Shown here one piece after another: positions 9,891 to 21,056 of a stretch of DNA of 64,000 nucleotides. A model generated the notes under the pieces. The model had not been told where the DNA came from and did not search any database. It saw only the letters and a program-made list of their open reading frames with translations. Source of the stretch: Alteromonas sp. a30 (lineage in GTDB: Bacteria; Pseudomonadota; Gammaproteobacteria; Enterobacterales; Alteromonadaceae); assembly GCF_026788005.1 (NCBI RefSeq), contig NZ_JABEPE010000011.1, positions 104,906 through 168,905 on the forward strand, written 5' to 3'. Numbering within the stretch: the first letter of the stretch is position 1; every line of letters starts with the position of its first letter. The position numbers and the translations under genes were made by a program.

Positions 9891-9915
9891 AAAAAAAGGG
9901 GGATACTCCCCCTTT
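9891..9915 (-). terminator. Intrinsic terminator between nqrF and nqrM
   Basis: A 9-bp stem AAAGGGGGA (9895-9903) with its complement (9907-9915) and a 3-base loop. On the minus strand it is followed by a run of seven T. It lies downstream of nqrF and upstream of the nqrM ribosome binding site, so nqrM should be expressed by read-through or from its own promoter. Confidence 0.85.
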
Positions 9916-9945
9916 CTTAACAATCTCTGAAATCAGTGTTTAATA

Positions 9946-11178
9946 TTAACCACCAAAGTCATCGAGTAAGATGTTTTCATCTTCTACGCCAAGCTCTTTA
10001 AGCATGTTGATCACTGCCGCATTCATCATAGGAGGACCACACATGTAGAACTCACAATCTTCTGGTGCTGGGTGATCTTTCAGGTAATTTTCTAACAAGA
10101 CCTGATGGATAAAGCCTGTATAACCATCCCAGTTATCTTCTGGTTGAGGGTCAGACAAAGCAACATGCCATTCAAAATTGTCGTTTTCTTTCGCTAGCAT
10201 ATCGAAGTCTTCTACATAGAACATTTCACGTAGTGAACGTGCACCATACCAGAAAGAAATCTTACGCTGTGACTTCAAGCGACGAAGTTGGTCGAAGATA
10301 TGAGAGCGCATTGGCGCCATACCTGCACCACCACCAACAAATACCATTTCCGCGTCAGTGTCCTTAGCAAAGAACTCACCAAACGGACCAGAAATCGTAA
10401 CTTTATCGCCTTCTTTAAGGCTCCAAATAAAGGATGACATTTTACCTGCGGGTAGTGTCAAATTATTTGGTGGAGGCGTTGCAATACGCACGTTCAACAT
10501 GATGATACCTTCCTCTTCAGGATAGTTCGCCATGGAATACGCACGGATGGTCTCTTCATCCACTTTTGATTCAATATCGAAGAACTTGAATCGTTCCCAA
10601 TCAGGACGATACTCATCAGGAATATCGAAATCTTTATATTTAACGTGATGAGGTGGCGCCTCAATCTGAATATAACCACCCGCACGGAAAGGTACCGATT
10701 CGCCATCAGGAATTTGCAATTTCAATTCTTTAATGAACGTTGCCTTGTTATCGTTAGAGATAACGGTACATTCCCACTTCTTCACGCCGAAGATTTCTTC
10801 TGGCAGTTCAATATCCATGTCTTGCTTTACAGCAACCTGACACGATAAACGACAGCCTTCTCGCGCTTCGCCTTTCGTGATGTGATCAAGTTCTGTTGGC
10901 AAAATATCGCCACCGCCAGATTTGATGTTTACACGGCACTGACCACATGAGCCACCACCACCACAAGCTGATGATACGAAAATGCCACTATCGGCTAACG
11001 CACCTAACAACTTGCCGCCCGGAGACGTTGTAATCGCCTTATCTGGGTCGCCGTTAATCAATATACGAACGTCGCCACTTGGAACTAGCTTGGATTTAGC
11101 AAGTACAATCACCATTACCAAGATAACGACAATAGCGATAAACATACCTACGCCAAGGTAGATGTCAGTTGGATTCAT
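9946..11178 (-). CDS. nqrF: Na+-NQR subunit F (NADH dehydrogenase, FAD and 2Fe-2S)
   Basis: A 410-residue electron-input subunit. It has an N-terminal membrane anchor (about 7-28) and a ferredoxin domain with the 2Fe-2S ligands in [13 protein letters not shown] plus a distal Cys (GCRLSCQ). An FAD-binding domain (RAYSMANYP) and an NADH-binding domain ([14 protein letters not shown], then YMCGPPMM) follow. It oxidises NADH and passes electrons toward the flavins of NqrC and NqrB. It is the last gene of the nqrABCDEF operon and ends before an intrinsic terminator. Confidence 0.98.
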   Translation of the reverse strand: MNPTDIYLGVGMFIAIVVILVMVIVLAKSKLVPSGDVRILINGDPDKAITTSPGGKLLGALADSGIFVSSACGGGGSCGQCRVNIKSGGGDILPTELDHITKGEAREGCRLSCQVAVKQDMDIELPEEIFGVKKWECTVISNDNKATFIKELKLQIPDGESVPFRAGGYIQIEAPPHHVKYKDFDIPDEYRPDWERFKFFDIESKVDEETIRAYSMANYPEEEGIIMLNVRIATPPPNNLTLPAGKMSSFIWSLKEGDKVTISGPFGEFFAKDTDAEMVFVGGGAGMAPMRSHIFDQLRRLKSQRKISFWYGARSLREMFYVEDFDMLAKENDNFEWHVALSDPQPEDNWDGYTGFIHQVLLENYLKDHPAPEDCEFYMCGPPMMNAAVINMLKELGVEDENILLDDFGG

Positions 11179-11214
11179 CTTTCAAAAACTCCTATCCTAC
11201 TTGGTGTCTGCTGT

Positions 11215-11823
11215 TTAAATAGTTACGCCTGTGAAAGACTGGAAGCCTAATGCCATTAGACCAGCAATCATAAACACAGAACCTAAACCACGGATACCAT
11301 CAGGCATATCTGCATACTTCAGCTTCTCACGAATGCCCGCAAGCAAAGTGATAGCTAAAGCCCAGCCAACGCCACTACCTAAACCAAATACGACACTCTC
11401 ACCGAAGCCGTACTCTCTTTGTACTGCAAACGCAACACACCCGAAAATTGCACAGTTAACTGTGATTAGCGGAAGGAAGATACCCAATGCGTTGTACAAA
11501 GCTGGGAAGAACTTGTCTAAAGCCATTTCCAAGATTTGCACCAAAGCGGCAATAACACCGATGAAGGTTAGGAAGTTCAAGAAACTTAAGTCCGTTTCTG
11601 GAAAACCTGCCCAAGCCAGCGCACCCGGCGCAAGGAAGTTTGAGTAAATAAGCTGATTAGCCGGTACAGAAATCGTCAATACTACGATTACCGCAATCCC
11701 TAGACCAATTGATGTTTTTACTTTCTTAGATACTGCAAGAAAAGTACACATACCCAAGAAGTAGTAAAGTGCCATGTTTTCAAGGAAAACAGAGCGGACG
11801 AATAAACTAATATACTGTTCCAT
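11215..11823 (-). CDS. nqrE: Na+-NQR subunit E
   Basis: A 202-residue integral membrane subunit with six predicted helices, homologous to NqrD and RnfA. The half-helix motifs carry the conserved cysteines ([10 protein letters not shown]) that with NqrD ligate the intramembrane iron centre. It is 5 bases downstream of nqrD and 36 bases upstream of nqrF. Length and motifs match the family. Confidence 0.97.
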   Translation of the reverse strand: MEQYISLFVRSVFLENMALYYFLGMCTFLAVSKKVKTSIGLGIAVIVVLTISVPANQLIYSNFLAPGALAWAGFPETDLSFLNFLTFIGVIAALVQILEMALDKFFPALYNALGIFLPLITVNCAIFGCVAFAVQREYGFGESVVFGLGSGVGWALAITLLAGIREKLKYADMPDGIRGLGSVFMIAGLMALGFQSFTGVTI

Positions 11824-11828
11824 TGTGC

Positions 11829-12464
11829 TTACTCCTTAGGCTCTACTTGTGCAGGGCGAATGGTACGAATGAACCAAATTAAGCCGCCGATCAAGAAGAA
11901 TGAACTGAACGGCAGAATCAATAAGCCGTTAGCTTGATACCAACCACCGTTTTGGATAAGAGGTAAAATTTCGAAACCAAGCAAGGTACCAAAACCTACG
12001 ATTTCCTTAATAGTGCCAATAACGATAAGCACGAATGAATAACCTAGTCCGTTACCGATGCCATCTAGGAAACTCATTACAGGTGGACTCTTCATCGCAT
12101 AAGCCTCAGCTCGGCCCATTACGATACAGTTGGTGATAATCAAACCAACGAATACCGAAAGCTGCTTAGAGATCTCGTAAGAGAAAGCCTTCAAGATTTG
12201 GTCAACCACGATTACCAATGACGCAATAATAGTCATCTGAACGATGATACGTACGCTGGATGGAATGTGATTACGGATAATAGAAATAAACAAGTTAGAA
12301 AACGCAGTTACTGAGGTTAATGCCAACGACATAACCAATGCTATTTCTAACTTAGATGTTACTGCCAAGGCAGAACAAACACCCAAAATTTGAAGCGCAA
12401 TTGGGTTGTTGTCTAAAATCGGTCCAAAGAGGACCTTCTTCATTTCTTTAGAATCAGCAGACAT
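11829..12464 (-). CDS. nqrD: Na+-NQR subunit D
   Basis: A 211-residue six-helix membrane subunit, the partner of NqrE. The conserved region [15 protein letters not shown] contains the Cys ligand of the iron centre, and another Cys is in the first helix ([10 protein letters not shown]). It sits between nqrC (12-base gap) and nqrE (5-base gap). Length is normal for the family. Confidence 0.97.
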   Translation of the reverse strand: MSADSKEMKKVLFGPILDNNPIALQILGVCSALAVTSKLEIALVMSLALTSVTAFSNLFISIIRNHIPSSVRIIVQMTIIASLVIVVDQILKAFSYEISKQLSVFVGLIITNCIVMGRAEAYAMKSPPVMSFLDGIGNGLGYSFVLIVIGTIKEIVGFGTLLGFEILPLIQNGGWYQANGLLILPFSSFFLIGGLIWFIRTIRPAQVEPKE

Positions 12465-12476
12465 GCTAATACCTCC

Positions 12477-13235
12477 TTACGCTTTCCAAGGTTGGTTCAT
12501 TAGGTATTTACCTAAACCTTGGGAACTAAGCCAGAACTCAAGCGTTTTCTGAACGCCGTTACTTGTTAAGGTAGCACCCGATAATGCGTCAACTGCGTAC
12601 TTATCTTCCGCACTAGCACTTTTAGACAGGTGAATAGCAACCTCGCCATCTTTGTATAACTTTTTACCATCCCAAAGTGCTTTCCACTTAGGATTCTGTA
12701 CTTCACCACCAAGCCCCGGAGTTTCTTGGTGCTCATAGTACACTAAGTTACGAGAGGTTTTACCATCACTATCTACCGCAAGGAAGCCGTACATCATGCC
12801 CCACAAACCACTTCCGTAGATAGGCATAACCAAACGCTTCAATTGACCATTTTCATCTTTAACGTGATAAACACTAACCACTTTAGAGTGACGGAAAATG
12901 CTTGCGGTATCAGGATCAGGAATCACTTGATACTCTGGGTCTTTAGCAGCCTTAAACATGTCGAAACCAGACTCAATGCCGTCAACATATTCACCAGAAG
13001 CCAAATCAACATATCGCTCTTCTATGAACTTTGAGTAGGTTCCAGAAATATCACGACCAGCTTGTTCTAACAAACCGGCTGCATCAAGTATGTTGGTTTG
13101 CTTATCTAACGCTTTGTTTATTTTTTGCTGCTCACGCAAGCCTACCGCCGCGGCAGACACAATGATGGAACACACTAAACAAACCGCGACAACAACGCCG
13201 AGGGTTTTTCCAAGAGTTTCTTTATGCGCTGACAC
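12477..13235 (-). CDS. nqrC: Na+-NQR subunit C (covalent FMN)
   Basis: A 252-residue subunit with one N-terminal membrane helix (about 10-30) and a periplasmic FMN-binding domain. The flavin-attachment motif SGATLTS near residue 220 carries the Thr that is modified by ApbE. No apbE is present in this window, so the flavin transferase must be encoded elsewhere. The start is GTG at 13235 with GAGGAG upstream; it overlaps the end of nqrB by 14 bases. Confidence 0.97.
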   Translation of the reverse strand: MSAHKETLGKTLGVVVAVCLVCSIIVSAAAVGLREQQKINKALDKQTNILDAAGLLEQAGRDISGTYSKFIEERYVDLASGEYVDGIESGFDMFKAAKDPEYQVIPDPDTASIFRHSKVVSVYHVKDENGQLKRLVMPIYGSGLWGMMYGFLAVDSDGKTSRNLVYYEHQETPGLGGEVQNPKWKALWDGKKLYKDGEVAIHLSKSASAEDKYAVDALSGATLTSNGVQKTLEFWLSSQGLGKYLMNQPWKA

Positions 13236-14439
13236 GTGCTTGTCTCCTCTTGATGTTGCTTTGAGCGACGAAATAGTCGAATAGAGGTGCCCATAAGTTA
13301 GCGAACAAGATTGCTAACATCATCCCTTCTGGGAACGCAGGGTTAACCACACGAATTAGGACACACATTGCGCCAATCAATAAGCCATATGCCCATTTCC
13401 CCTGATTAGTAAACGAGGCAGAAACAGGGTCGGTCGCCATAAAGAACATACCGAATGCAAAGCCACCTGTTACTAAGTGCCAGTACCAAGGCATGGCAAA
13501 CATATCGTTAGTATCACTACCTACCATATTGAGGAATGACGCAAAAATAGCCGCGCCAAATAACACACCAAGTACAATGCGCCACGAGGCAATTCTTAAG
13601 TAGATGATGAACAAGCCACCAATCAATAACATTAACGTTGATACTTCACCCGCAGAACCTTGGATGTTACCGAAGAAGGCATCCCACCAAAGCGCCATGT
13701 TGTTGTAATCTAAGCTACCAGAAGCCGCTTTACCTAACATGGTTGCACCAGAGAAACCGTCTGCTGCTGTCCAAATTGCATCACCTGAAATTTGTGCAGG
13801 ATAAGCAAAGTAAAGGAAAGCACGACCAGACAGCGCCGGGTTAAGGAAATTACGACCTGTACCACCGAAGATTTCTTTAGCGATGACGACACCGAAAGAA
13901 ATACCAAGGGCAACTTGCCAAAGCGGAATGGTTGCTGGAAGCGTTAATGCAAACAGTACCGAAGTAACAAAGAAGCCTTCGTTTACTTCGTGCTTACGAA
14001 TAGAAGCAAACAGGACTTCCCAGAAGCCACCCACCACAAAAGTAACAAGGTAGATTGGTAAGAAGAAACAGGCACCATACGCCATCATTCCTAACCAACT
14101 AACACCATCGACACCAAGCTGACCACCTAATGCGGTGAACAAGCCTGCTTGCCAAACATCCGGCAAACCTACCGCACCGCCGCCAGCTAGAATCGCCATA
14201 TGGGCTTGCTGACCGATGTTGAACATACCGTAGAACATGGCTGGGAATGTTGCCATCCACACCATGATCATAATGCGTTTTAAATCAATGCTGTCACGAA
14301 CATGTGTTGTAGATTTTGTCACCATACCCGGGGTATAGAAAACGGTCGCTACGGCTTCGTAAAGCGCATACCATTTTTCGTGCTTACCACCCGGTTCAAA
14401 GTGAGGTTCGATTTTTTCTAAATAAGCTTTCAAACCCAT
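13222..14439 (-). CDS. nqrB: Na+-NQR subunit B (membrane, covalent FMN)
   Basis: A 405-residue membrane subunit with about ten helices, believed to hold the Na+ channel and quinone site. The covalent FMN motif is GFSGATMLG (about residue 230). The N-terminal amphipathic region [17 protein letters not shown] is typical of the family. It lies 2 bases after nqrA and overlaps nqrC by 14 bases, so the operon is tightly coupled. Confidence 0.98.
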   Translation of the reverse strand: MGLKAYLEKIEPHFEPGGKHEKWYALYEAVATVFYTPGMVTKSTTHVRDSIDLKRIMIMVWMATFPAMFYGMFNIGQQAHMAILAGGGAVGLPDVWQAGLFTALGGQLGVDGVSWLGMMAYGACFFLPIYLVTFVVGGFWEVLFASIRKHEVNEGFFVTSVLFALTLPATIPLWQVALGISFGVVIAKEIFGGTGRNFLNPALSGRAFLYFAYPAQISGDAIWTAADGFSGATMLGKAASGSLDYNNMALWWDAFFGNIQGSAGEVSTLMLLIGGLFIIYLRIASWRIVLGVLFGAAIFASFLNMVGSDTNDMFAMPWYWHLVTGGFAFGMFFMATDPVSASFTNQGKWAYGLLIGAMCVLIRVVNPAFPEGMMLAILFANLWAPLFDYFVAQSNIKRRQARVSA

Positions 14440-14441
14440 GC

Positions 14442-15782
14442 TTAACCTTCCTTCTCAATCTTAGTTAAACACTCGCGAAGAACTTCACCGTAGTTGTATT
14501 TGCCGGGGCAAACATAACTACATAATGCTAAATCTTCCTCGTCCAACTCTAAGCAACCCATCGCTTGAGCGCTATCAACGTCACCAGACAATAAGTCACG
14601 AAGTAACATTGTAGGGATAACGTCTAACGGCATAACACGTTCATAGTTGCCAATTGGCACCATGGCACGGTCTGAACCATTAGTTGATGTCGTCATCTTA
14701 AATAAACGTTTCGGACTTAAATGACCAAGATAGGCTCGGGTGACTGAATGTTTGTCTCCGCCCGGCGTTAACCAGCCGAAAAGCACTTTCTCACGACCTT
14801 CTGAAAGCAAAGTCACTTGATTGTGGTAACGACCCAAGTAGGCGTGAACACCGTGCGCATGGTTGCCATGTAAAGCAGAACCAGACACAACGCGAACTTC
14901 ATTGCCTTCTGTTTCGCCTTTGGTTAAATCTTCAGTGCTTGCGCCAACAATGGTTTTTACTAGGCGAGGATTCTTTGCAGCAGGACCCGCTAGCGACACA
15001 ACTTTGGTTAAATCTAACTCACCAGTTGTGAATAATTTACCGATTGAAATGACGTCTTGATAACCCACATGCCAGATAATCTTCTCAGCACCTGCGGACT
15101 CAATGAAGTGAATATGTGTTCCAACTAAACCCGCTGGGTGAGGACCGGCAAACTCATTACTTTGAGCAGAAGAGTTGCCTGTAGGAATATTTGATCCCGG
15201 GGCTTTACCAACGTGAACTTTACCGTCGGTTAAACGTGAAAGAACAGTTAAACCATTAGCAAAATCGTCTGCGTTTTCAGCAATAATCACTTCAGGATTT
15301 GCGGCTAACGGATTGGTATCCATAGCACTAACGAAAATCGCTTTCGGTGCAGATCCTACAGCAGGAATTTTACTGAAAGGACGTGTACGAATAGCAGTCC
15401 AAAGACCAGACTTAACCAGTTGTTCCTGTACTTTCTCACGCTCAAGGTTGCTGAGGTTCGCCGCATCAAACTTATCAAATGCGATTTTCTCATCACCTTC
15501 AACGGAAATAACAACAGATTGAAGCACCCTTTTTGCGCCACGGTTAACTTCCGACACCGTACCAGCTAACGGGGCTGTGAAAATAACCCCAGGGTTTTTC
15601 TTGTCTTCAAAAAGGACTTGCCCTTTTGCCACTTTGTCACCGACTTTAACCATCATAGTTGGTCGCATGCCGATGTATTCTTCCCCCAGAACGGCGACCC
15701 GACTGAGCGTAGGCCCGTCGGAGATCTGTTGCTGGGGAGATCCATCAATAGGGAGATCCAACCCTTTCGTTATTTTGATCAT
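14442..15782 (-). CDS. nqrA: Na+-NQR subunit A
   Basis: A 446-residue peripheral cytoplasmic subunit, the first gene of the nqr operon. The N-terminus [14 protein letters not shown] and the internal region GTHIHFIE...GYQDV are typical of NqrA, which contributes to the quinone site. The ATG at 15782 is chosen over an upstream in-frame GTG at 15794 because the family begins with MIKIxKGLDLPI. It starts the six-gene unit, so the promoter should lie in 15783-16326. Confidence 0.97.
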   Translation of the reverse strand: MIKITKGLDLPIDGSPQQQISDGPTLSRVAVLGEEYIGMRPTMMVKVGDKVAKGQVLFEDKKNPGVIFTAPLAGTVSEVNRGAKRVLQSVVISVEGDEKIAFDKFDAANLSNLEREKVQEQLVKSGLWTAIRTRPFSKIPAVGSAPKAIFVSAMDTNPLAANPEVIIAENADDFANGLTVLSRLTDGKVHVGKAPGSNIPTGNSSAQSNEFAGPHPAGLVGTHIHFIESAGAEKIIWHVGYQDVISIGKLFTTGELDLTKVVSLAGPAAKNPRLVKTIVGASTEDLTKGETEGNEVRVVSGSALHGNHAHGVHAYLGRYHNQVTLLSEGREKVLFGWLTPGGDKHSVTRAYLGHLSPKRLFKMTTSTNGSDRAMVPIGNYERVMPLDVIPTMLLRDLLSGDVDSAQAMGCLELDEEDLALCSYVCPGKYNYGEVLRECLTKIEKEG

Positions 15783-16326
15783 ACTCTCTAGCACTACAAT
15801 TTAAAGTTATAAACCCATCAGGATTATGCTGTTGTTGACAACACAATCCTCATGCGATTACTACTTTGATGTCCATTGTTGTCATTGCGATTTTTAAGTA
15901 ACGCCCCGCAACCGAGCAATAATGTAGGCTAAAAATACGCAAAAACATCGATAAAGCAGCAAAAAACGCCGAAACCTGAACCGGCTTAGGCGACAAAAAA
16001 TCTTGTGTTTTGTAACAATTTAGGAGAGTGCTGCACTCAGCTCGGCGATTCTAGCATTAAGAGGCCGCACTTCGCCAAACAAAAACGCAATTCCCAACAC
16101 ATTTGCTACATTTTTAAACAACAAATTATCTTTCGTTGATACGAAAACAAACACTTTTTAGATTCACGTAACTATAGCAGAGTAAAAATCAACTCTGAGG
16201 GGTGCGAGAAATCAGAAAGCGTCGATAAGAATGACGCTAAAGCAAAGAAATCTTGCGGGTGGACCAAGCAATTAAAACGCCTCTATGCGCAACCACTTAA
16301 TCCAACCGCGCAATAAATTAACCTAA
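15783..16326. other. Non-coding region upstream of nqrA
   Basis: About 540 bases with no supported gene. It should contain the nqr promoter and the end of the fabV transcript. A loose GC-rich hairpin near 15970-15995 followed by an A-run is possible, but too weak to call a terminator. Confidence 0.5.
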
Positions 16327-17508
16327 TCAAACCCAATCGGCAAGTGGATTTACGTCTTCTTCGTAATTTACCGACTCAAAACCAAAGCCAAACAAGTGCA
16401 AAAATTCCTTGTGATAGCCTTTGTAATCGCTTAGTTCATGGAAGTTTTCTTGGGAGATTTGATCCCATAATTTTTTTATTTTAGCCTGCGTTGCATCATT
16501 GGTTTCTTTTCCGTCCATACGGAAACGATTCGTCTCATCAACCGAAGCATTTTCAGAATACAATTTTTCGGTATACAAGCCTGCAATTTGCTCTATGCAT
16601 CCTTCATGCGTGCCTTCTTCTTTCATGACTTTGTAAATCAAGGAGATGTATAACGGCATAACCGGAATAGCAGAAGAAGCTTGAGTGACTAGCGCTTTCA
16701 GCGATGAAACGTGAGCTGAAACAGACAAGTTTTGATAGTTTTCATTAATGGCTGCTGCTGCTCTATCTAAATCTTCTTTCGCTTTTCCAATAGTGGCTTG
16801 TCCATAAATTGGCCATGTTAACTCTTTACCAATGTACGTATATGCAGTGGTTTTACATCCTTGCGCTAACACGCCAGCTTCGTTTAACGCCTGCATCCAC
16901 AATTCCCAATCTTCCCCACCCATGACTTTAATTGTATTGGCAATTTCTTCGTCGTTTGCGGGTTCGAGTGAAATGTCGTGGATACGATCTTTATCGGTAT
17001 CGTAAGTTTTCGTGGTGTAAGCTTGACCAATTGGCTTCAACGTTGATTTATAAACTTTGCCATCGCTTGGGTCTACGCGTCTAGGAGAAGCCAAGCTATA
17101 AATAACCAAGTCAACTGAACCTAAATCTTGTTTAATGGCGTCAATAGCTTGCTCTTTAATTTCGCGAGAAAAAGCATCGCCGTTAATCGTTTTTGCATAC
17201 ACGCCAGCATTTTTACTTTCTTGATGAAAAGCCGCCGTATTGTACCAACCCGCTGTGCCAGTACGATTCTCAGTAGGCGGTTTTTCGAAGCACACGCCCA
17301 ATGTTTTGGCGCCATATCCAAATGCACTAACAATGCGAGAGGCAAGGCCATAACCGGTTGAACAACCTATCACCAATACATTTTTAGGCCCATCTGCCCA
17401 ATGGTTTTGTTGTTTTACGTAAGCGATTTGTTGTTTCACATTTGTTGCACAACCAACTGGGTGAGCATTAGTACAAATGAAACCACGAATTTTAGGTTGG
17501 ATAACCAT
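16327..17508 (-). CDS. fabV: trans-2-enoyl-[ACP] reductase (NADH), FabV
   Basis: A 393-residue enoyl-ACP/enoyl-CoA reductase that completes each cycle of fatty-acid elongation; the FabV type is naturally triclosan-tolerant. The N-terminus MVIQPKIRGFICTNAHPVGC is the FabV signature. The NADH-binding loop is GCSTGYGLASR. The catalytic Tyr-x8-Lys lies in YGQATIGKAK. The ATG at 17508 follows AAGGAA; the frame extends to 17601 without family similarity. Length equals the family norm. No fabI is visible here, so this may be the main enoyl reductase. Confidence 0.96.
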   Translation of the reverse strand: MVIQPKIRGFICTNAHPVGCATNVKQQIAYVKQQNHWADGPKNVLVIGCSTGYGLASRIVSAFGYGAKTLGVCFEKPPTENRTGTAGWYNTAAFHQESKNAGVYAKTINGDAFSREIKEQAIDAIKQDLGSVDLVIYSLASPRRVDPSDGKVYKSTLKPIGQAYTTKTYDTDKDRIHDISLEPANDEEIANTIKVMGGEDWELWMQALNEAGVLAQGCKTTAYTYIGKELTWPIYGQATIGKAKEDLDRAAAAINENYQNLSVSAHVSSLKALVTQASSAIPVMPLYISLIYKVMKEEGTHEGCIEQIAGLYTEKLYSENASVDETNRFRMDGKETNDATQAKIKKLWDQISQENFHELSDYKGYHKEFLHLFGFGFESVNYEEDVNPLADWV

Positions 17509-17642
17509 ACTTAAGGTTCCTTTACTAAATGGGGTATGAATTATTTGAAAAGGCTCACAACGGTAAATTAACGATTTACCATGAGTCAACAAGGTTGCCA
17601 TTTTATAGCGAGAAACGAAACTGGCAAATCCGATGATTGAAT

Positions 17643-17671
17643 TTCCTCCTGTACCGGAAGTACAGGAGGAA
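17643..17671 (-). terminator. Hairpin after the TRAP transporter operon
   Basis: A perfect 11-bp inverted repeat TTCCTCCTGTA (17643-17653) / TACAGGAGGAA (17661-17671) with a 7-base loop, 17 bases beyond the dctP stop. The T-run is poor, so it may act as an mRNA 3' stabiliser as much as a terminator. Confidence 0.6.
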
Positions 17672-17688
17672 CTTAAATGAGTAGGAAG

Positions 17689-18804
17689 TTAGTTCTGACG
17701 AGAGCGATACAACTCTGCTTCGCTAATAGCATGGAAGCTTGCTACATCCTTTTGGAAAGCACGATAGGACTGATAAATCTTATCAAACATTGGATCCGCC
17801 TTAACTTGCTCTTCCAACACTTCTTTAGAGGCTTCACGCAATGCTGCAATAACATCATCCGGTAATGGACGTAGTTCAACGTTGTGTTCGTTAATTAACT
17901 TTTGTAATGCCGTGTTGTTACGTGCTGTGTACTCATCTAACATGTCTTGGTTTACAGCTCTCGCAGCCACACGAATAATGGCTTGTAAATCTTTCGGTAG
18001 ACTATTAAACGCCTTTTCGTTAGCCATAAACTCTAACGTTGTACCCGTTTCATGCCAGCCAAAGTAATAGTAATAGTTGGCGGCTTTGTACAAGCCAAAT
18101 GCTAAATCGTTGTAAGGACCAACCCACTCCGTAGCATCAATTGCGCCTGTTTGCAGCGCTGTAAAAAGCTCACCACCGGTTAATGACACAGGCACACCAC
18201 CTACTTTTTTCAAAATTTCCGCACCCAATCCCGGAATACGCATTTTCAGGCCCTTTAAATCGTCCACTGAGTTAATTTCTTTTTTAAACCAACCTGCCAT
18301 TTGTACGCCTGAGTTACCGCCTGCAAATGGAATCAAACCAAATGGTTTATACAATTCTTCCCATAATTTTAAGCCGCCGCCATAATGCAACCAGCCATTC
18401 ATTTCCTGTGCATTCATGCCAAAAGGAACGCCAGTGAAAATTTGGGCAGCAGGGGCTTTCCCCTTCCAATAATAAGGTCCAGAATGCCCCATCTCCGCAG
18501 AGCCTCCTGAAACAGCATCAAACACTTCGAATCCAGGAACAAGTTCACCAGCACCATAAACTTTTATTTTTAAACGCCCATTCGACATTTCGTTTACATA
18601 TTGTGCAAATGTCTCTGGTCCCTTACCCAACCCTGGAAAATTCTTCGGCCAACTAGTTACTAATTTCCATTCGTAGGTTTGCTGCGTGTCGGCGTTAACA
18701 CCTGCCGTTTTGGCATCGTTATCTCCACAAGACACAAGAAAAAGAGCAGCCGTTAAAACTGCTAGCAATCGCGTTAACTTCATTGATGTCATAAAACCAA
18801 GCAT
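17689..18804 (-). CDS. TRAP transporter substrate-binding lipoprotein (DctP family)
   Basis: A 371-residue periplasmic binding protein of a tripartite ATP-independent transporter. It has a lipoprotein signal with lipobox LVSC near residue 21. The fold signatures are clear: NEMSNGRLKIKVYGAGELV, a long GLKMRIPGLG strand and the ligand region TGAIDATEWVGPYND. The latter resembles 2-oxoacid (TakP-like) binders, so keto acids or other carboxylates are likely ligands; this is inference. The ATG at 18804 is preceded by GGAG at proper spacing; later ATGs at 18792 and 18783 are alternatives. Confidence 0.92.
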   Translation of the reverse strand: MLGFMTSMKLTRLLAVLTAALFLVSCGDNDAKTAGVNADTQQTYEWKLVTSWPKNFPGLGKGPETFAQYVNEMSNGRLKIKVYGAGELVPGFEVFDAVSGGSAEMGHSGPYYWKGKAPAAQIFTGVPFGMNAQEMNGWLHYGGGLKLWEELYKPFGLIPFAGGNSGVQMAGWFKKEINSVDDLKGLKMRIPGLGAEILKKVGGVPVSLTGGELFTALQTGAIDATEWVGPYNDLAFGLYKAANYYYYFGWHETGTTLEFMANEKAFNSLPKDLQAIIRVAARAVNQDMLDEYTARNNTALQKLINEHNVELRPLPDDVIAALREASKEVLEEQVKADPMFDKIYQSYRAFQKDVASFHAISEAELYRSRQN

Positions 18805-18898
18805 TGAGTGGTTCTCCATTATTAGACTGTGTTTTCAGCATCACTACCGCACTTAATTCAAAATGCGAGACCAAGCAAGATAGGAAACGTTAAGAATG

Positions 18899-20260
18899 TT
18901 AACCGTATACCTTTTCCGGTAACCAAGTTACTAATTCAGGCCATATTGCTAAAGCCATTAGCAACATAACTTGTAATACAATATACGGGGCCACGCCCTT
19001 ATATATTTGCTCTGTGCGAATACTTTTTGGGGCAACGCCACGTAAATAGAATAGGGCAAATCCAAATGGTGGTGTTAAAAATGATGTTTGTAAGTTCACT
19101 GCAATCATAATACCGAGCCAAATAGGATCGACTCCCATTGCCAGCAAAACTGGCGCAACTAAAGGCACCACAACAAAAGTTATTTCAATAAAATCAAGGA
19201 TAAAGCCAAGCAGGAAAATAACTAACATAACAACGGCCATAGCACCGAAGACACCACCTGGCAAACCTGTAAAGAAATCATTAATTAATTCTTCACCTCC
19301 GAAGCCACGGAACACTAGTGAGAATATCGAAGCACCGATTAAGATGACGAAAACCATAGAGGTGACTTTGGTGGTATCTAGCATTGCACTTTTCAGACTG
19401 CTTAAATCGAGCTTACGTTTTATTAACGCTAAGACCAATGCACCGACCGCTCCTACTCCCGCAGCTTCTGTCGGCGTTGCATAACCTGCCAAAATACTAC
19501 CTAGTACGATAATAATTAATAACAATGGCGGCAGTAATGCACTCCACAAGTTTAAATCGGCATCCCCAGAACTAATATTCTCGCCCGTTTCGGCCTTTCC
19601 CATTAGCGCCAATATCGATACATATAGCGTGTACAGCACAACCAAAATCAGTCCTGGTACAATTGCGCCAACAAATAGATCGCCTACGGAAACCGTATCA
19701 GGGGAGAAAATCCCCATGTCAATTTGCGCTTTTTGATAGGCACTTGAAAGCACATCTCCTAACAACACAAGAGCAATGGAAGGTGGAATAATTTGCCCTA
19801 GAGTTCCCGTGGCGCAAATTGTACCGGTTGCCAGCTCTGGACTATAGCCTCGCTTTAACATTGTTGGCAGTGACAATAAGCCCATGGTTACAACTGTGGC
19901 ACCAACAATGCCGGTGCTTGCAGCTAACAACATACCAACAACAACAACGGAAATGCCCAATCCCCCCTTCATTTTTCCAAATAGGGCAGACATCGCCACA
20001 AGTAGTTCTTCAGCCACCTTGGACTTTTCAAGAATGACGCCCATTAAAATGAATAGCGGCACAGCTAGTAAGGTTTGATTGGTCATAATGCCATACAGTC
20101 GGCTTGGGACAGAATCTAGGTAAGTGGCATCGAAGCCACCAATCAAGAGACCAAAACCAGCAAAGGCAAAAGCTGTACCTGCCAGAGAAAAACCAACCGG
20201 GTAGCCGAGTAACAAAACTAGGCACACCACAACAAACATTACCAGAGACAAGTATTCCAT
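18899..20260 (-). CDS. TRAP transporter large permease (DctM family)
   Basis: A 453-residue integral membrane protein with about 12 helices. Typical DctM features are the N-terminal PLFILMGVILEKS, the IIPPSIALVLLGD loop in the middle, the YATPTEAAGVGAVGALV motif, and the C-terminal NLQTSFLTPPFGFALFYLRGV. It carries out Na+-coupled transport of the ligand delivered by the binding protein. It starts 2 bases after the small permease stop, so the genes are coupled. Confidence 0.96.
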   Translation of the reverse strand: MEYLSLVMFVVVCLVLLLGYPVGFSLAGTAFAFAGFGLLIGGFDATYLDSVPSRLYGIMTNQTLLAVPLFILMGVILEKSKVAEELLVAMSALFGKMKGGLGISVVVVGMLLAASTGIVGATVVTMGLLSLPTMLKRGYSPELATGTICATGTLGQIIPPSIALVLLGDVLSSAYQKAQIDMGIFSPDTVSVGDLFVGAIVPGLILVVLYTLYVSILALMGKAETGENISSGDADLNLWSALLPPLLLIIIVLGSILAGYATPTEAAGVGAVGALVLALIKRKLDLSSLKSAMLDTTKVTSMVFVILIGASIFSLVFRGFGGEELINDFFTGLPGGVFGAMAVVMLVIFLLGFILDFIEITFVVVPLVAPVLLAMGVDPIWLGIMIAVNLQTSFLTPPFGFALFYLRGVAPKSIRTEQIYKGVAPYIVLQVMLLMALAIWPELVTWLPEKVYG

Positions 20261-20262
20261 TG

Positions 20263-20817
20263 TTACGCTCCCGTTTTTGTAGATGAATAGGAAGCGTCTT
20301 GCTCATCCTGGAAGCCATTGGAAAGCGAGAAAACTAAACGAGCAACCTCAGCAATGACTTGCAGCACAAGTGTTATTGCAAAGCACAATATTAAGGTTTT
20401 CAAGATAAAGACTAAAGGTAGGCCACCCGCAGCTTGCGAGCTTTCCAGCAATCGCCATGAATTCATAACGTATTCGCCACTTTTGAACAGAATCAATAGA
20501 CAAACAGGAAGAAGCAAAAATAGCGCACCAAAGATATCAACATAAGCTTGTTGTTTAGGTGACATTCGACGATAGAAAATATCAACACGGACATGACCGT
20601 TTTCTTTCAAGGTGAAAGCCGCTCCCAACATAAAAACCCCGGCATGTAGGTACATGACACTTTCCTGCAACCCTATCCAGCCAAGGTCGAAACCATAGCG
20701 TAAAACGACAATCAAAAACGTCAAAAGCGCCATGATTAATGTAAACCAACTAACCAAGATACCTAAAAAGACATTAACTCGTTCAATTATTACACGCAGC
20801 GAAGCAAGAAAGGACAT
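20263..20817 (-). CDS. TRAP transporter small permease (DctQ family)
   Basis: A 184-residue membrane protein with four helices and the DctQ middle motif LKENGHVRVDIFYRRMSPK. It is the first gene of the dctQ-dctM-dctP unit. The ATG at 20817 is favoured; a TTG at 20850 would add 11 residues. Neither has a convincing ribosome binding site, so the start is uncertain. Confidence 0.93.
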   Translation of the reverse strand: MSFLASLRVIIERVNVFLGILVSWFTLIMALLTFLIVVLRYGFDLGWIGLQESVMYLHAGVFMLGAAFTLKENGHVRVDIFYRRMSPKQQAYVDIFGALFLLLPVCLLILFKSGEYVMNSWRLLESSQAAGGLPLVFILKTLILCFAITLVLQVIAEVARLVFSLSNGFQDEQDASYSSTKTGA

Positions 20818-20991
20818 AGGATTAACAATTTGGATTATTTTCTTTTGCAAGGTTTTAACAAAAAACGCCTCAAAGTGAAATAACTATCGCTTGAAACTCA
20901 CCAAAAGCGCGTAAAAAAATCCAATTTAAGGGGTAGCGTACAGTTAGTGCGACTCATTCAATGGGAGTCATGCAGAAGGGATAAAATAATA

Positions 20992-21009
20992 AGCGGGGAA
21001 ATCCCCGCT
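20992..21009 (-). terminator. Hairpin downstream of bolA
   Basis: Stem AGCGGGG (20992-20998) with CCCCGCT (21003-21009) and an AAAT loop, followed on the minus strand by TATTATTTTAT. It lies 48 bases past the bolA stop and probably ends that transcript. Confidence 0.65.
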
Positions 21010-21056
21010 CGAAATGCTGGTCTGTAACCTTAAATAGTGTTTGCTTTCATAACGAC

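Noticed and set aside
15965..16000. Intrinsic terminator upstream of nqrA
   Set aside because: The possible stem has several mismatches; the A-run beyond it is not enough support.
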